A stretch of 64,000 bases of DNA. Source: UBA2233 sp002347965 [NCBI: Nitrospirae bacterium UBA2233]. GTDB lineage: Bacteria; UBA2233. Of this stretch, positions 40,725-50,081 are shown in pieces. The stretch spans positions 52,699-116,698 of the forward strand of contig DDYN01000031.1 of the NCBI GenBank assembly GCA_002347965.1. Direction: 5' to 3'. Position 1 is the first letter of the stretch, and each line of letters starts with the position of its first letter. A model generated the notes under the pieces. That model worked only from the letters and a program-made list of their open reading frames with translations, did no database searches and had not been told where the DNA came from. The position numbers were made by a program, and so were the translations under genes.

Positions 40725-42747
40725 GGTTCGTCCACTTGAGCGCGAGCGCCTTGAGCCTTCTTAGCTCGTCCCTAAGGCTTGCCGCCTGTTCGAACTCCCA
40801 GGCCTTTGCCGCATCCTTCATCCCCCGTGCCACCTCTTTGATGCGCTTATCGAGGTCGGAGGATGTTTTGAAGACCCTTGCAAGCTCTGCGTCGCCTACG
40901 ACATCCACGGCGTCCAAGGCTTCCTGCGCTGCCAAGCCAAGAGGAGCGTGTACGGCCTTCTGAATGCTAGCCGGCGTGATTCCGTGCGCTTCGTTGTAGG
41001 CCCGCTGGATCGCTCGGCGCCTGTCGGTCTCCGCGATCATCCCCCGCATCGAAGGGGTCATGGTATCGGCGTACAGAATGACCTCTCCGTTGACGTTCCT
41101 GGCGGCCCGGCCGCAGGTCTGGATGAGAGAGACCTGGGAGCGCAAAAACCCCTCCTTGTCGGCATCCAGGACCGCCACGAGCGAGACTTCTGGGATGTCT
41201 AGGCCCTCCCTTAAAAGGTTCACGCCAACGAGGCAATCGAAGCTCCCAAGCCGTAACTCCCTGATGATCGCCATCCTCTCAAGCGCATCGACGTCCGAGT
41301 GTAGGTAGCGGGCGCGAATACCCGCACCCATGACGTACTCAACCAGGTCCTCGGCCAGCCTTTTTGTCAGCGTCGTCACGAGCACCCGTTCTTTCCTTGA
41401 GACCCTCGTCTTGATTTCGGCGACCAAGTCGTCGATTTGGTTTTTCGCGGGCTTGACCCGAACTTGCGGGTCTAGAAGGCCCGTGGGCCTGATGATCTGC
41501 TCTATAACCCGCCCTTTGCTCTTTCTCAACTCGTACGGTCCGGGCGTTGCGCTGACGTACACTGCCTGTTGTACCATGCCCTCGAACTCTTCGAAGGTTA
41601 GCGGCCGATTGTCCAGCGCGCTAGGAAGCCTAAACCCGTACTCGACGAGCGTCTTTTTGCGAGCGGTGTCTCCTCGGCTCATGCCCGCGATCTGGCCGGC
41701 CGTCAGATGGGATTCGTCCAAGAATAAGAGGAAGTCTTCGGGAAAGTAATCGAGCAGGACAGGCGGAGGCATACCGGGAGGCCTGCCCGTCAAATGCCTC
41801 GAGTAGTTCTCGATCCCGTGACAAAAGCCCATTTCGGAAAGCATCTCCAAATCGAAGCGGGTACGCTGCTCGAGCCTTTGGGCCTCGAGCAGCTTGCCTT
41901 GGCGCTTAAGCGTCTCAAGGGCTTCTTCAAGCTCGTTTTCGATGGATCTCGCGGCGCGCTTTAGCCTGTCCTCCGGCGTGACGTAGTGCGAATTGGGGAA
42001 TATGCGAACGGCCTCGAGCGTTCCGAGCCGTTTCCCCGTAAAGGCCTCGACTTCAAGGACGCGCTCAACCCGGTTTCCGAAGAATTCCACCTTGACGGCG
42101 CGCTCTTCTTCGTGTGCCGGGAAGATTTCGAGCGTATCCCCCCTGGCCCTGAAGCTTCCCCTTCGAAAATCGACCTCGTTTCGCTCGTAGAGAATCTTCA
42201 CGAGTTCTCGCATGAGCTTCTCGGGGGACAACTCCATGCCGGGCTCTAGGGTGATATGCATCCCTCCGTAAGTCTCCGGCTCTCCCAAGCCGTAGATGCA
42301 TGACACGCTCGCGACGATGAGCACATCCCGCCTTGTCAGCAGGCTCCTTGTGGCGCTGTGCCGCATCTTGTCGATGTCGTCGTTGATGGCCGAGTCTTTC
42401 TCGATGTAGGTGTCGGTTTCGGGGACGTACGCCTCCGGCTGGTAATAATCGTAATAGCTGATAAAAAACTCGACCGCGTTCTCGGGGAAGAGCGAGGCAA
42501 ACTCCTGGTAAAGCTGGGCGGCTAGCGTCTTGTTCGGGGCGATGACGAGCGCGGGCCGGTTTAGGGCCTCGATCACCTTGGCCATCGTAAACGTCTTCCC
42601 CGAGCCCGTAACCCCAAGGAGCACCTGGTAACCAGCGCCCCCTTCAAGCCCACGAACGAGCTCTTCTATGGCTTTAGGCTGGTCCCCTTTTGGACGAAAC
42701 GGCTCTTGAACCCTGAAGGGCGGACTTGGCTCGAGCGGATGTCCCAT
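40717..42747 (-). CDS. uvrB: Excinuclease ABC subunit B
   Basis: The 676-residue DNA helicase-like damage-verification protein has Walker [15 protein letters not shown] and the beta-hairpin with [16 protein letters not shown]-box-like FLDESH and the helicase motifs GRAARN and [10 protein letters not shown] follow. The C-terminal UVR motif ([18 protein letters not shown]) binds UvrC. It is linked to uvrC (overlap eight bases) and to cysS (nine-base gap), so all repair genes are in one operon with cysteine charging and isoprenoid synthesis. Confidence 0.98.
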   Translation of the reverse strand: MGHPLEPSPPFRVQEPFRPKGDQPKAIEELVRGLEGGAGYQVLLGVTGSGKTFTMAKVIEALNRPALVIAPNKTLAAQLYQEFASLFPENAVEFFISYYDYYQPEAYVPETDTYIEKDSAINDDIDKMRHSATRSLLTRRDVLIVASVSCIYGLGEPETYGGMHITLEPGMELSPEKLMRELVKILYERNEVDFRRGSFRARGDTLEIFPAHEEERAVKVEFFGNRVERVLEVEAFTGKRLGTLEAVRIFPNSHYVTPEDRLKRAARSIENELEEALETLKRQGKLLEAQRLEQRTRFDLEMLSEMGFCHGIENYSRHLTGRPPGMPPPVLLDYFPEDFLLFLDESHLTAGQIAGMSRGDTARKKTLVEYGFRLPSALDNRPLTFEEFEGMVQQAVYVSATPGPYELRKSKGRVIEQIIRPTGLLDPQVRVKPAKNQIDDLVAEIKTRVSRKERVLVTTLTKRLAEDLVEYVMGAGIRARYLHSDVDALERMAIIRELRLGSFDCLVGVNLLREGLDIPEVSLVAVLDADKEGFLRSQVSLIQTCGRAARNVNGEVILYADTMTPSMRGMIAETDRRRAIQRAYNEAHGITPASIQKAVHAPLGLAAQEALDAVDVVGDAELARVFKTSSDLDKRIKEVARGMKDAAKAWEFEQAASLRDELRRLKALALKWTNHA

Positions 42748-42756
42748 GGTCAGCCT

Positions 42757-44178
42757 CTACACGTCCAGGCGCACCAGCGTACCCTCCGGGGTATCTTCTA
42801 GCAAAACTCCATAGCCTTTCACCTGCTCGCGGATGGCGTCCGCCCTCCGGAAATCTTTTTGCCCTCTTGCAAGCTCACGCGCCCGGACAAGCTCTTGGAG
42901 CGTACCTTGATCCAAGCGCTTTTCCTTAAAAAACGCCGATTCGATGCGCTCGAGGAAGGCGTACGGCTCCAACCCGAACGCTCCCAAAATCTCGCCCGCT
43001 TCCTTATAAAGCTCTAGAAGCTCTTGGTAGGTCTCCTCATCCACTCCGGGCTTTTCTTGCAGAAGGCCCAGCGTCTTGAAGATCGCCCCGATGGCCTTTG
43101 GAGTGTTGAGGTCGTCCTTAAGAGACCCTAGAAATTCTTCCTTCAGGGCACGAGCCTCTTTTGTGCGCCCCTTGCCTCCTTGGCCCGATCGCAAACGCGC
43201 CTCTTGGCGAGCCCTTGCAACGTAAAAACGGTACAAAGCCCGCCCAGTATTCTCCACGAGCTCTAAGGAAAAATCCAGCGGGCTCCTGTAGTGGGTCGAA
43301 AGCAGTGCAACCCGAAGTGCCTCCGGATGGTAGCTCGCCCTAAGGTCACGAAGGTACACCGTGTTGCCCAACGACTTAGACATCTTAACGTCTTTCATCG
43401 TCACAAACCCGACGTGCATCCAGAGGTTCGCCAAGGGCTTTCCAGTCGCGGCAAGCGTCTGGGCGCGCTCGTTTTCGTGGTGGGGGAAGACAAGGTCCTC
43501 GCCGCCGCCGTGGATGTCTAGCAAATCGCCGAGGTAACGCATGGCCATAGCCGAGCACTCGATATGCCACCCGGGCCTTCCTTTGCCAAACGGGCTTGGA
43601 AACCCGGCATCGGTATCGCTCGCCGCTTTCCAAAGCACAAAATCCAACGGGTCGCGTTTTTTAGGGTTGACTTCAACCCTGGAACCGGCGATCAGCTCGT
43701 CGAGCTCCTTTTTGGAAAGGACCCCAAAATCCGGCACTGAACGCACGCGAAAGTAGACATCTCCGCCAGCCTCGTAGGCCACACCCTTTGCAAGGAGCCT
43801 CTCGACCAATGCCACCATCTCTTGAATATGCTCCGTGGCGCGGGGTTCGACATTCGGAGGCTGGACGCCGAGCCATGCCATATCCCCTTGAAACGACGCG
43901 ATCATTTCTTCTGTCAACCGCTCGTAAGGAATCCCCTTATCCCTAGCCCGCTCGAGTATCTTATCGTCGATGTCCGTGATATTCCTGACATAAAACGTCT
44001 TCAGCCCTTCGTGCCGAAGGAGGCGTGAGAGGACATCGAACACTACCATGACACGGCCATGCCCGATGTGGCAGTGGTCGTAGACCGTGACACCACAAAC
44101 ATAAAGCCCTACCCTGCCCGGCTCCAGCGGGGTCAGGGTCTCCTTGGACTGGGTAAGCGTATTGCGAAGCTGGATCAT
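42757..44178 (-). CDS. cysS: Cysteinyl-tRNA synthetase
   Basis: The 473-residue class I synthetase has the HIGH motif HIGHGR (CHIGHGRVMV) and KMSKS (VKMSKSLGNTV). Zinc ligands are in YVCGVTVYD, WHIECSAM and HGGGEDLVFPHHENE. The helical anticodon-binding domain at the C-terminus is present. It follows ispF by 13 bases. Confidence 0.98.
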   Translation of the reverse strand: MIQLRNTLTQSKETLTPLEPGRVGLYVCGVTVYDHCHIGHGRVMVVFDVLSRLLRHEGLKTFYVRNITDIDDKILERARDKGIPYERLTEEMIASFQGDMAWLGVQPPNVEPRATEHIQEMVALVERLLAKGVAYEAGGDVYFRVRSVPDFGVLSKKELDELIAGSRVEVNPKKRDPLDFVLWKAASDTDAGFPSPFGKGRPGWHIECSAMAMRYLGDLLDIHGGGEDLVFPHHENERAQTLAATGKPLANLWMHVGFVTMKDVKMSKSLGNTVYLRDLRASYHPEALRVALLSTHYRSPLDFSLELVENTGRALYRFYVARARQEARLRSGQGGKGRTKEARALKEEFLGSLKDDLNTPKAIGAIFKTLGLLQEKPGVDEETYQELLELYKEAGEILGAFGLEPYAFLERIESAFFKEKRLDQGTLQELVRARELARGQKDFRRADAIREQVKGYGVLLEDTPEGTLVRLDV

Positions 44179-44191
44179 GGCTTTAACTCCT

Positions 44192-44689
44192 TTATTGAGG
44201 ACACCACACGAGCGCGACGGCCTGCGCCATCACGCCCTCTCCTCGGCCGATTGCACCGACCCCCTCGGGATGCTTCGCTTTGAGCCCTACACGGCCTGAA
44301 GAAATGTCGAGGGCGGAGGCAATGTTGCGGCGCATAGAATCAAGATACGGGGCAACGGCCGGCCTTTCGAGGACAAGCACCGCATCGAGGCTCAAGATGC
44401 GTGCTTGGTGCTGAGCTACAAGCACCCCGACACGCTCCAAAAGCGTTAACGAACAAACCCCGCGGAACGATGGGTCATGTGCAGGGAACAGCGTACCGAT
44501 GTCGGGTTCGCCCAGGGCTCCGAGAACGGCGTCCATAAGGGCGTGCAAAAGCGCATCCCCGTCGGAATGGCCAAGCGGACCACGGTCAAACGGAACACGA
44601 ACCCCTCCCAGCACAAACTCTCTGCCTTGGACAAGGGCGTGCTGATCGAGGCCGAGGCCGGTTCGAAGCCCGTCTAGCAGGCCGTCCAC
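44192..44689 (-). CDS. ispF: 2-C-methyl-D-erythritol 2,4-cyclodiphosphate synthase
   Basis: In this MEP-pathway enzyme of 165 residues the metal Asp and His are in GLDQHAL and in GPLGHSDGDALLHALMDAVLGA, and the C-terminal GRGEGVMAQAVALV matches the family end. The start is GTG at 44689, preceded by a GGGGG-type site. It has a slightly longer N-terminus than E. coli IspF. It is adjacent to ispD, the usual pairing, so the cell makes isoprenoids by the non-mevalonate route. Confidence 0.96.
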   Translation of the reverse strand: MDGLLDGLRTGLGLDQHALVQGREFVLGGVRVPFDRGPLGHSDGDALLHALMDAVLGALGEPDIGTLFPAHDPSFRGVCSLTLLERVGVLVAQHQARILSLDAVLVLERPAVAPYLDSMRRNIASALDISSGRVGLKAKHPEGVGAIGRGEGVMAQAVALVWCPQ

Positions 44690-44709
44690 GCCCTACCGAC
44701 CCCCTACAC

Positions 44710-45381
44710 TTAGGCCAAAAGATAACGGCTTGCGAATGCAAAATCCTCCGGGTAGGTTACCTTGAGGTTGAACGGGCTTCCTCTAACGACGCGCACCTCT
44801 TTGCCCAGAAGCCCTACGAGGTGGGCATCGTCCGGCGCATCCTCGATGCCCTTTTCTTTGGCGAACGCGTGTGCCCGGTGGAGGGTTTCCGGCAAGAACG
44901 CCTGCGGGGTTTGGATAAAACATAGCCCATCCCTCGGGATGTCCCGGACGATCGTCAACCCGTGCACTTCTTTGAGGGCGTCACGCACGAACACCCCGAG
45001 CGTTGCCGCTCCGAAGGTCCGCGCTTCTTTGAGCAACGGAGCGAGCAGGCTGCTTTCCAAGCAAGGCCTTGCCCCGTCATGAACGAGGACCAAATCAAGC
45101 CGTTCTCCCGCTAGCAGGGCAAGCCCGCTCCGCACGGAGGCCGTCCGTGTCGGACCGCCTGCCGCAAGGCGTATTGTTTCGTCAGGAACGATAGAGCGGG
45201 CATTCTCTACTTGGTTGGCCGGAAGAACAATCACGGGAACTACGCGGGCATCGAGCTCAAGGAGTGGCCTTAATGCCCAAAGCCAAAGCGGCTTACCTTG
45301 AATCTCGAAGAACTGCTTCGGGTAGGGCAACCCAGACCTCTCCCCTAACCCAGCAGCACACAGCACGATGCCGATTCGCAT
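44710..45381 (-). CDS. ispD: 2-C-methyl-D-erythritol 4-phosphate cytidylyltransferase
   Basis: The 223-residue enzyme forms CDP-methylerythritol. It begins RIGIVLCAAGLGERSGLPYPKQF with the NTP-transferase loop. LVHDGARP, TPQAF and DDAHLVGLLGKEVRVVRGS then FNLKVTYPEDF follow, all diagnostic of IspD. I take the ATG at 45381 rather than one four codons upstream. It follows carD by 47 bases. Confidence 0.96.
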   Translation of the reverse strand: MRIGIVLCAAGLGERSGLPYPKQFFEIQGKPLWLWALRPLLELDARVVPVIVLPANQVENARSIVPDETIRLAAGGPTRTASVRSGLALLAGERLDLVLVHDGARPCLESSLLAPLLKEARTFGAATLGVFVRDALKEVHGLTIVRDIPRDGLCFIQTPQAFLPETLHRAHAFAKEKGIEDAPDDAHLVGLLGKEVRVVRGSPFNLKVTYPEDFAFASRYLLA

Positions 45382-45428
45382 ACACATACGCATGAAGCTT
45401 TTTGACCCGAAGGAACGCTTGAGCGCGG

Positions 45429-45938
45429 CTAAAGGGATTGGTTTCCGTTCAAAGCCGCCTCGATTTCATTTAAAGCCCTATCCGTGCTACAGCGCTTGGC
45501 CACGGCGATTTCCTGCGCGAGCAAGGCCTTAGACGTGTTCAAGATACGCTTCTCTCCGAACGAAAGACATTTCGTCAACCCGACGCTAGAGAGGGTTCGG
45601 AGCACTTGGGCGATTTGTACCGTATTCCCCGTTTTGATCCGCTCCATGTATTCCCGGAAGCGCCTGTTCCAGCTTTGCTTGTTATGGTTGTTTTCAACCT
45701 TGTCTACATCCGGCTCTTTCAAGATGGCCAGGATGCGTTCCGCAGTCTGCACGTCGACAACATGCCTAAGGCCAGCATTCTCGATCTTGTCTTCCGGGAT
45801 TAAGATGCACATTTCTGCCCCTAAAGCCCTGAGAAGAAAAAACCGCTTGTTCGCGCCGGAGATTATTCTCTCAACAATCTTTTCTATTTTGCATACACCG
45901 TGCCCGGGATAAACGACGACTTCCCCAACTGCAAACAT
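45429..45938 (-). CDS. carD: CarD/CdnL-type RNA polymerase-binding regulator
   Basis: The 169-residue protein has an N-terminal RNAP-interacting domain related to TRCF (MFAVGEVVVYPGHGVCKIE, with FFLLRALG) and a helical C-terminal DNA-binding domain (NRRFREYMERIKTGN onward). In other bacteria it stabilises the open complex at rRNA and housekeeping promoters. It starts the operon that includes ispD, ispF, cysS, uvrB and uvrC, and it has a strong promoter whose -35 overlaps the dnaG stop codon. It occupies the place where sigma-70 (rpoD) often follows dnaG. Confidence 0.95.
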   Translation of the reverse strand: MFAVGEVVVYPGHGVCKIEKIVERIISGANKRFFLLRALGAEMCILIPEDKIENAGLRHVVDVQTAERILAILKEPDVDKVENNHNKQSWNRRFREYMERIKTGNTVQIAQVLRTLSSVGLTKCLSFGEKRILNTSKALLAQEIAVAKRCSTDRALNEIEAALNGNQSL

Positions 45939-45991
45939 AACAAAAACCCGTGTCTTTTGGGGTTTAAGCCCGATTCAAGCTAGTCCTATTC

Positions 45992-46020
45992 ATTCTAGTA
46001 TGCTATAGAAAGTATGTCAA
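45992..46020 (-). promoter_or_regulatory. Strong sigma-70 promoter of the carD operon
   Basis: Minus strand: TTGACA (46020-46015), 17-base spacer, TAGAAT (45997-45992). The -35 overlaps the end of dnaG, so carD has its own start despite the close spacing. Confidence 0.85.
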
Positions 46021-47822
46021 CAAAACGCGTCTAGAGATTCACCCGATGCGGGCTCTCTACGCTTTAGGGCTTCCAGTATTGCCTTTTTCTTCATTAGCAA
46101 CGTCTTGAGCGCTGCCACCTCCCCCTTTTGTTCGGCCTCCCTAATTTTTAGGTTAAGCTCCATGCTCATTCCCATCAAGACCTTGGCCCGAACCCTTGAG
46201 AGCAGCTCTTCAAACACGCTGTCTACCGAAGCCTGGCTTAAGGAGGAGTACGCGAGCGCCTCAAGGGCGTTCACGAAGCCTGTCAAGTAAGCTCCAGAAG
46301 CGCGCACTTCGGGGACTTCTCGAAGATTCTGCCAGAGCGGCCCCTGATCTTCTACAAGAGAAAGCCGTTCCATGGCTTCCCACACCCTTGCGAGACGATG
46401 GTCGCCGCCGCGCTTAAGAAAGCGGGAGAAGGGCCGAAATTTAGGGATAAACCTTGGAAACTGGATTAAGAACGCGAGCACTAAAGAAAAAGGCTCCGGC
46501 CGTAACGACACCCCGCTTTTTAGCTCATTGGGCCGCCCTTTTTGGCTGGACCTCAACCCGGGGGCAACGCCCGGGAGAACAAGGCCGAATTGCTCTTTAA
46601 AGCGCTCCCAGAGGAAGGCGCGGTACATAGGCTCCGGGCAGGCTTCCAATAGGCGGTGTAGCTCCCTGACAAGGGCAGTCCTTCCTTCAAGAGAAGACCC
46701 AAGCGCCTTAAGTCGCTCTAGAACGTAAAGGTCGACAAGGGGAACTCTGTTTGTGGCGTGCCTTTCGAAGCCTTCCTTACCGTAGGCGCGCAAATAGCTA
46801 TCGGGGTCATGACCGTCCGGAAGCGCTAGCGCATACCCCCAGATCCCCATCTCTACAAGCAGGGCAAACGCCCGCAGAAGCGCGGCAACGCCCGCCTTGT
46901 CGCCATCAAACAAAAGACAGATGTTTGTGGCCTTTTTTGATAGCTTTTGGATATGCTCCTTCGAGAGCGCAACCCCAAGCGTTGCGACTACGTTCGTAAA
47001 GCCCGCCTGGAACATTGCCAGCACGTCGATGTAGCCCTCTACAACGAACACGCTTCCAAGCTTGCGAATGGCCTCGTCTGCGAAGGAAAGCCCGTAGAGG
47101 GTATGCCCCTTCTTGAACAGCCGGCTTTCTTTTGTGTTGAGATACTTCGGAGCCTGGTTTGGCATAAAGGCCCGCCCTCCAAACCCGACCACCCTACCCC
47201 TCTCGTCAAGGATCGGGAAAATGACCCGCATTCCTAAGGGATCACGGTAGCCGCCCGTGTCGGCGGGTTGCAGCACGCCGACCTCCACGGCCTGCTCGAG
47301 AGGTATCTCCGCTCGCTTGAGCGCAGCAACGACGTCTTTCGGGTCCCTGGGCGCGAACCCGAGGCAAAACTTTTCTTGGGTTGCTTTCGATAGACCGCGA
47401 TCTTCCAAGTATCGGCGAGCCCCCTCTCCGATACGAGGATGGGCAAGGCAAGCGCTGTAGAAAGCCTGGACAGCCTCCAGGCAGTCCCACTCCTGCCTGG
47501 ATTGAGCCTGATCTTGATTCCAGGCCTTTGGAAGGCCGTCCTCGAGCCCCACACGCCCGGCAAGCTCCTCGATAGCCTCCCGAAAGGAAAGCCCTTTGAT
47601 CTCCATGTAGAAAGATATAATATCGCCCGTCTTACGACAGCCGAAACAGTAGTAGAACTGCCCGTCTGGGTTTACCGTAAAAGATGGAGTTTTTTCTTCA
47701 TGGAACGGGCATAGCCCAAAAAGACGGGAACCCCGCTGGACAAGCTGAACATACTCCCCTACCAGCTCTTCCAGCGGGAGACGTTGCTTGATGAGCTCGG
47801 CGAGTGGCGGAGGGTACGCCAT
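46017..47822 (-). CDS. dnaG: DNA primase
   Basis: The 601-residue replication primase has the N-terminal CHC2 zinc domain LCPFHEEKTPSFTVNPDGQFYYCFGC. The TOPRIM core contains VVEGYIDVLAMFQAG and LLFDGDKAG. The C-terminal DnaB-binding helical part ends RREPASGESLDAF. It is in the conserved rpsU-dnaG macromolecular synthesis cluster, with yqeY between them. Confidence 0.97.
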   Translation of the reverse strand: MAYPPPLAELIKQRLPLEELVGEYVQLVQRGSRLFGLCPFHEEKTPSFTVNPDGQFYYCFGCRKTGDIISFYMEIKGLSFREAIEELAGRVGLEDGLPKAWNQDQAQSRQEWDCLEAVQAFYSACLAHPRIGEGARRYLEDRGLSKATQEKFCLGFAPRDPKDVVAALKRAEIPLEQAVEVGVLQPADTGGYRDPLGMRVIFPILDERGRVVGFGGRAFMPNQAPKYLNTKESRLFKKGHTLYGLSFADEAIRKLGSVFVVEGYIDVLAMFQAGFTNVVATLGVALSKEHIQKLSKKATNICLLFDGDKAGVAALLRAFALLVEMGIWGYALALPDGHDPDSYLRAYGKEGFERHATNRVPLVDLYVLERLKALGSSLEGRTALVRELHRLLEACPEPMYRAFLWERFKEQFGLVLPGVAPGLRSSQKGRPNELKSGVSLRPEPFSLVLAFLIQFPRFIPKFRPFSRFLKRGGDHRLARVWEAMERLSLVEDQGPLWQNLREVPEVRASGAYLTGFVNALEALAYSSLSQASVDSVFEELLSRVRAKVLMGMSMELNLKIREAEQKGEVAALKTLLMKKKAILEALKRREPASGESLDAFC

Positions 47823-47834
47823 CGCGGACTTCTT

Positions 47835-48278
47835 CTAGGGAAACAAGCGCCGAAGGACCTGCTGAACCCGCTTGCCTTCGGCCCTACCCTCGGCCCGCTC
47901 GAGGACAAGCCTGGTCAAGGGCTGCGCTTCTTTAAGGGATGTCGCACCATGCTCTTCAAGAACATCCCGAACTAGACGTTCGAGCTGCTCCTCGCTAAGC
48001 TGCTGAGGAAGGTAGGCTTCTAGGATTTTTGCCTCTTCGGCCTCCTGGTCGGCTAAATCCTGCCTCCCACCCGTGCGGTATGCCTCAACCGATTCCTCGC
48101 GCTGCTTTACGAGCATTTGAACCACACGCAGCTCTTCTTGCGTCGTAAGCCCCCTGCCTTCTTCGATTTCTTTGTTGCGAAAGGCCGCCTTCAGCATGCG
48201 AAGCGTTGAAACCTTGAGCTTTTCCCCGGCCTTCAAGGCCGTCTTGTACTCTTGCTCTAGTTCCTCTTTAAGGCCCAT
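47835..48278 (-). CDS. yqeY: YqeY/GatB-like protein
   Basis: This is a 147-residue helical YqeY protein: [39 protein letters not shown], and [34 protein letters not shown]. The domain also forms the C-terminal part of GatB and may bind tRNA, though its exact role is unknown. It lies between rpsU (11-base overlap) and dnaG (12-base gap), a conserved order in many bacteria. Confidence 0.93.
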   Translation of the reverse strand: MGLKEELEQEYKTALKAGEKLKVSTLRMLKAAFRNKEIEEGRGLTTQEELRVVQMLVKQREESVEAYRTGGRQDLADQEAEEAKILEAYLPQQLSEEQLERLVRDVLEEHGATSLKEAQPLTRLVLERAEGRAEGKRVQQVLRRLFP

Positions 48279-48495
48279 GGCTTCCAGCTCCCTGAAGCCG
48301 TCTTTGGCGTTGCTTTTCCCTCCTAATCACGCGCTTTCTTGCCGCAAGCGCTTTGCGTTTGCGCTTGATTGAGGGCTTTTCGTAGTACTCCCGCCTGTAG
48401 ACTTCCGAGAGGATTCCTGCTTTTTCACACTGCTTCTTAAAGCGCTTGAGCGCAGTTTCGAACGATTCATTGTCGCTAATCACAACATACGTCAT
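48268..48495 (-). CDS. rpsU: 30S ribosomal protein S21
   Basis: The 75-residue basic protein has the conserved core [39 protein letters not shown]. It starts with MTYVVISDN, and its tail is short and arginine-rich. S21 affects translation initiation, and it opens the rpsU-yqeY-dnaG operon here. A strong promoter lies upstream. Confidence 0.96.
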   Translation of the reverse strand: MTYVVISDNESFETALKRFKKQCEKAGILSEVYRREYYEKPSIKRKRKALAARKRVIRREKQRQRRLQGAGSHGP

Positions 48496-48561
48496 CCTAA
48501 GGCCATCACCCCCTTCCGTTAAATCAAGGAAAACAAAACCCCCCTTAACCGATCTAGCTCT

Positions 48562-48590
48562 AGGGTAGCGCCGAAGAAAGAGCGTGTCAA
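48562..48590 (-). promoter_or_regulatory. Promoter of the rpsU-yqeY-dnaG operon
   Basis: Minus strand: TTGACA (48590-48585), 17-base spacer, TACCCT (48567-48562). It lies in the 107-base gap between nuoN and rpsU. A small GTGTC/GACAC inverted repeat (48584-48599) overlaps the -35, a possible operator. Confidence 0.7.
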
Positions 48591-48602
48591 ACGAGACACC
48601 GG

Positions 48603-50078
48603 CTAAGGGAGGCGCGTGATCGTACCCGGCTGAAGCGCGCTATTCGAAAACGCCCCTTGAAACGCCGCAATGGGCGAAGAAACGAAACAGCCAAACCAAA
48701 GGACGAGGATTGCGCAGGCCGCGACGGCTACCTTCGCTCCAAGCCCCTTGAGCGGGATGGTCACAGCCCGAGCCTCGGGCATCATGAACAGGGCGACAAG
48801 GACGCGTAAGTAATACCCTAGGGATATGACGCTGTTTAGTACTCCGATTACGGCTAGCACGGGCATTCCCGCCGAAAGCGCAGCGGCAAACAGGTAATAT
48901 TTCCCGACAAACCCGGCCGTTGGCGGAATCCCTACCATCGAAAGGATGAACAACGCCATCGCCACCCCCAAGAATGGGTGGCGAAGTCCCATCCCCCTGA
49001 GGTCATCCAACGTCACGTTCTCTTCGCCACGCTGTCCGAACGCAATCACGACCGCAAACGCGCCCACGTTCATGAACATGTATGCCAGCAGGTAGTAAAG
49101 AACTCCTTGCTGACCAAGGGCGTTAAAGCTGAGCAACCCGACCAGGAGGTACCCCGCGTGTGCGATGCTAGAAAAGGCGAGAAGGCGTTTGATGTTCGTT
49201 TGGTACAACGCCCCCAGGTTTCCGGCAAACATGGTAAGCACGGCTACAACCCATCCAAAAGGCTTAAGGGCGGGAAGAACATCGGACGGAAGAGAAAAGA
49301 GGATACGTATCAGCGCTCCAAACGCGGCAACCTTGACAAAGGTCGCCATAAACGCCGTGATCGTCGTCGGCGCCCCCTCGTAGACATCCGGAACCCACGC
49401 ATGAAAAGGCGCAAGGCCCGCCTTGAAGGCGAGCCCGCACAAAAGGAGGGCGAGGCCGAAGGCGCACATTAGCCCGTGCCGATTCGAGGAGATTGCGAAT
49501 GCGGCCAGCCCTTCAAGGTTTACAGTACCAAGCGCACCGTAGAGGAAAGAAATGCCGTAGAGCATGACAGCGCTAAAGAACGCTCCAAGGTAAAAATATT
49601 TCACCCCGGCCTCTGGCGATTTTTCAAAGTTCCGCTTAAGCCCGCAGAGCACGTACAGCGGCATGCTTAACACCTCAAGCCCGAGGAACAACGTCAAAAG
49701 GCTTGCAGCCTTGAACATAAAAAACCCGCCGACCAGGCTAAGTAAGACAAGCCCGTAGTACTCCGCCTTGTGGATCCCCTCTCTCGAGAGGTAGGCAGGG
49801 GACATGAAAAGCACCAGCAGGCCGGAAACAAGGCTGAACAGCCCGAGGAACGCGCCCAATCGATCGGAGACGACCAAGCCGTAGAAAGATCGCGCAACAC
49901 CGTCGATGCCGGATGAGCTAAGCAAAAACAACCCCAACGTCACGAGGACCAAAACACCGACCGCCCACGCGCCCGTCAGACTCGTGTTTGGTCGTTGCCA
50001 TGCCCCCAGCAAGATAAACAAAAGCGCAAGGAGAGACAACGCAACTTCTACTGCGATAAGGTCAACTCGAAAATCCAT
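48603..50078 (-). CDS. nuoN: NADH-quinone oxidoreductase subunit N
   Basis: The 491-residue antiporter-like membrane subunit of complex I has 14 predicted helices. The conserved charged core includes the Lys in [20 protein letters not shown] and the broken-helix Lys of [17 protein letters not shown]. It ends the nuo operon, three bases after nuoM. Confidence 0.97.
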   Translation of the reverse strand: MDFRVDLIAVEVALSLLALLFILLGAWQRPNTSLTGAWAVGVLVLVTLGLFLLSSSGIDGVARSFYGLVVSDRLGAFLGLFSLVSGLLVLFMSPAYLSREGIHKAEYYGLVLLSLVGGFFMFKAASLLTLFLGLEVLSMPLYVLCGLKRNFEKSPEAGVKYFYLGAFFSAVMLYGISFLYGALGTVNLEGLAAFAISSNRHGLMCAFGLALLLCGLAFKAGLAPFHAWVPDVYEGAPTTITAFMATFVKVAAFGALIRILFSLPSDVLPALKPFGWVVAVLTMFAGNLGALYQTNIKRLLAFSSIAHAGYLLVGLLSFNALGQQGVLYYLLAYMFMNVGAFAVVIAFGQRGEENVTLDDLRGMGLRHPFLGVAMALFILSMVGIPPTAGFVGKYYLFAAALSAGMPVLAVIGVLNSVISLGYYLRVLVALFMMPEARAVTIPLKGLGAKVAVAACAILVLWFGCFVSSPIAAFQGAFSNSALQPGTITRLP

Positions 50079-50081
50079 AGG

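Noticed and set aside
48584-48599. GTGTC/GACAC repeat as the nuo operon terminator
   Set aside because: The stem is only five base pairs without a U-tract, and nuoN is read from the other side of it, so it lies upstream of rpsU rather than after nuoN's end in the transcript direction of interest.
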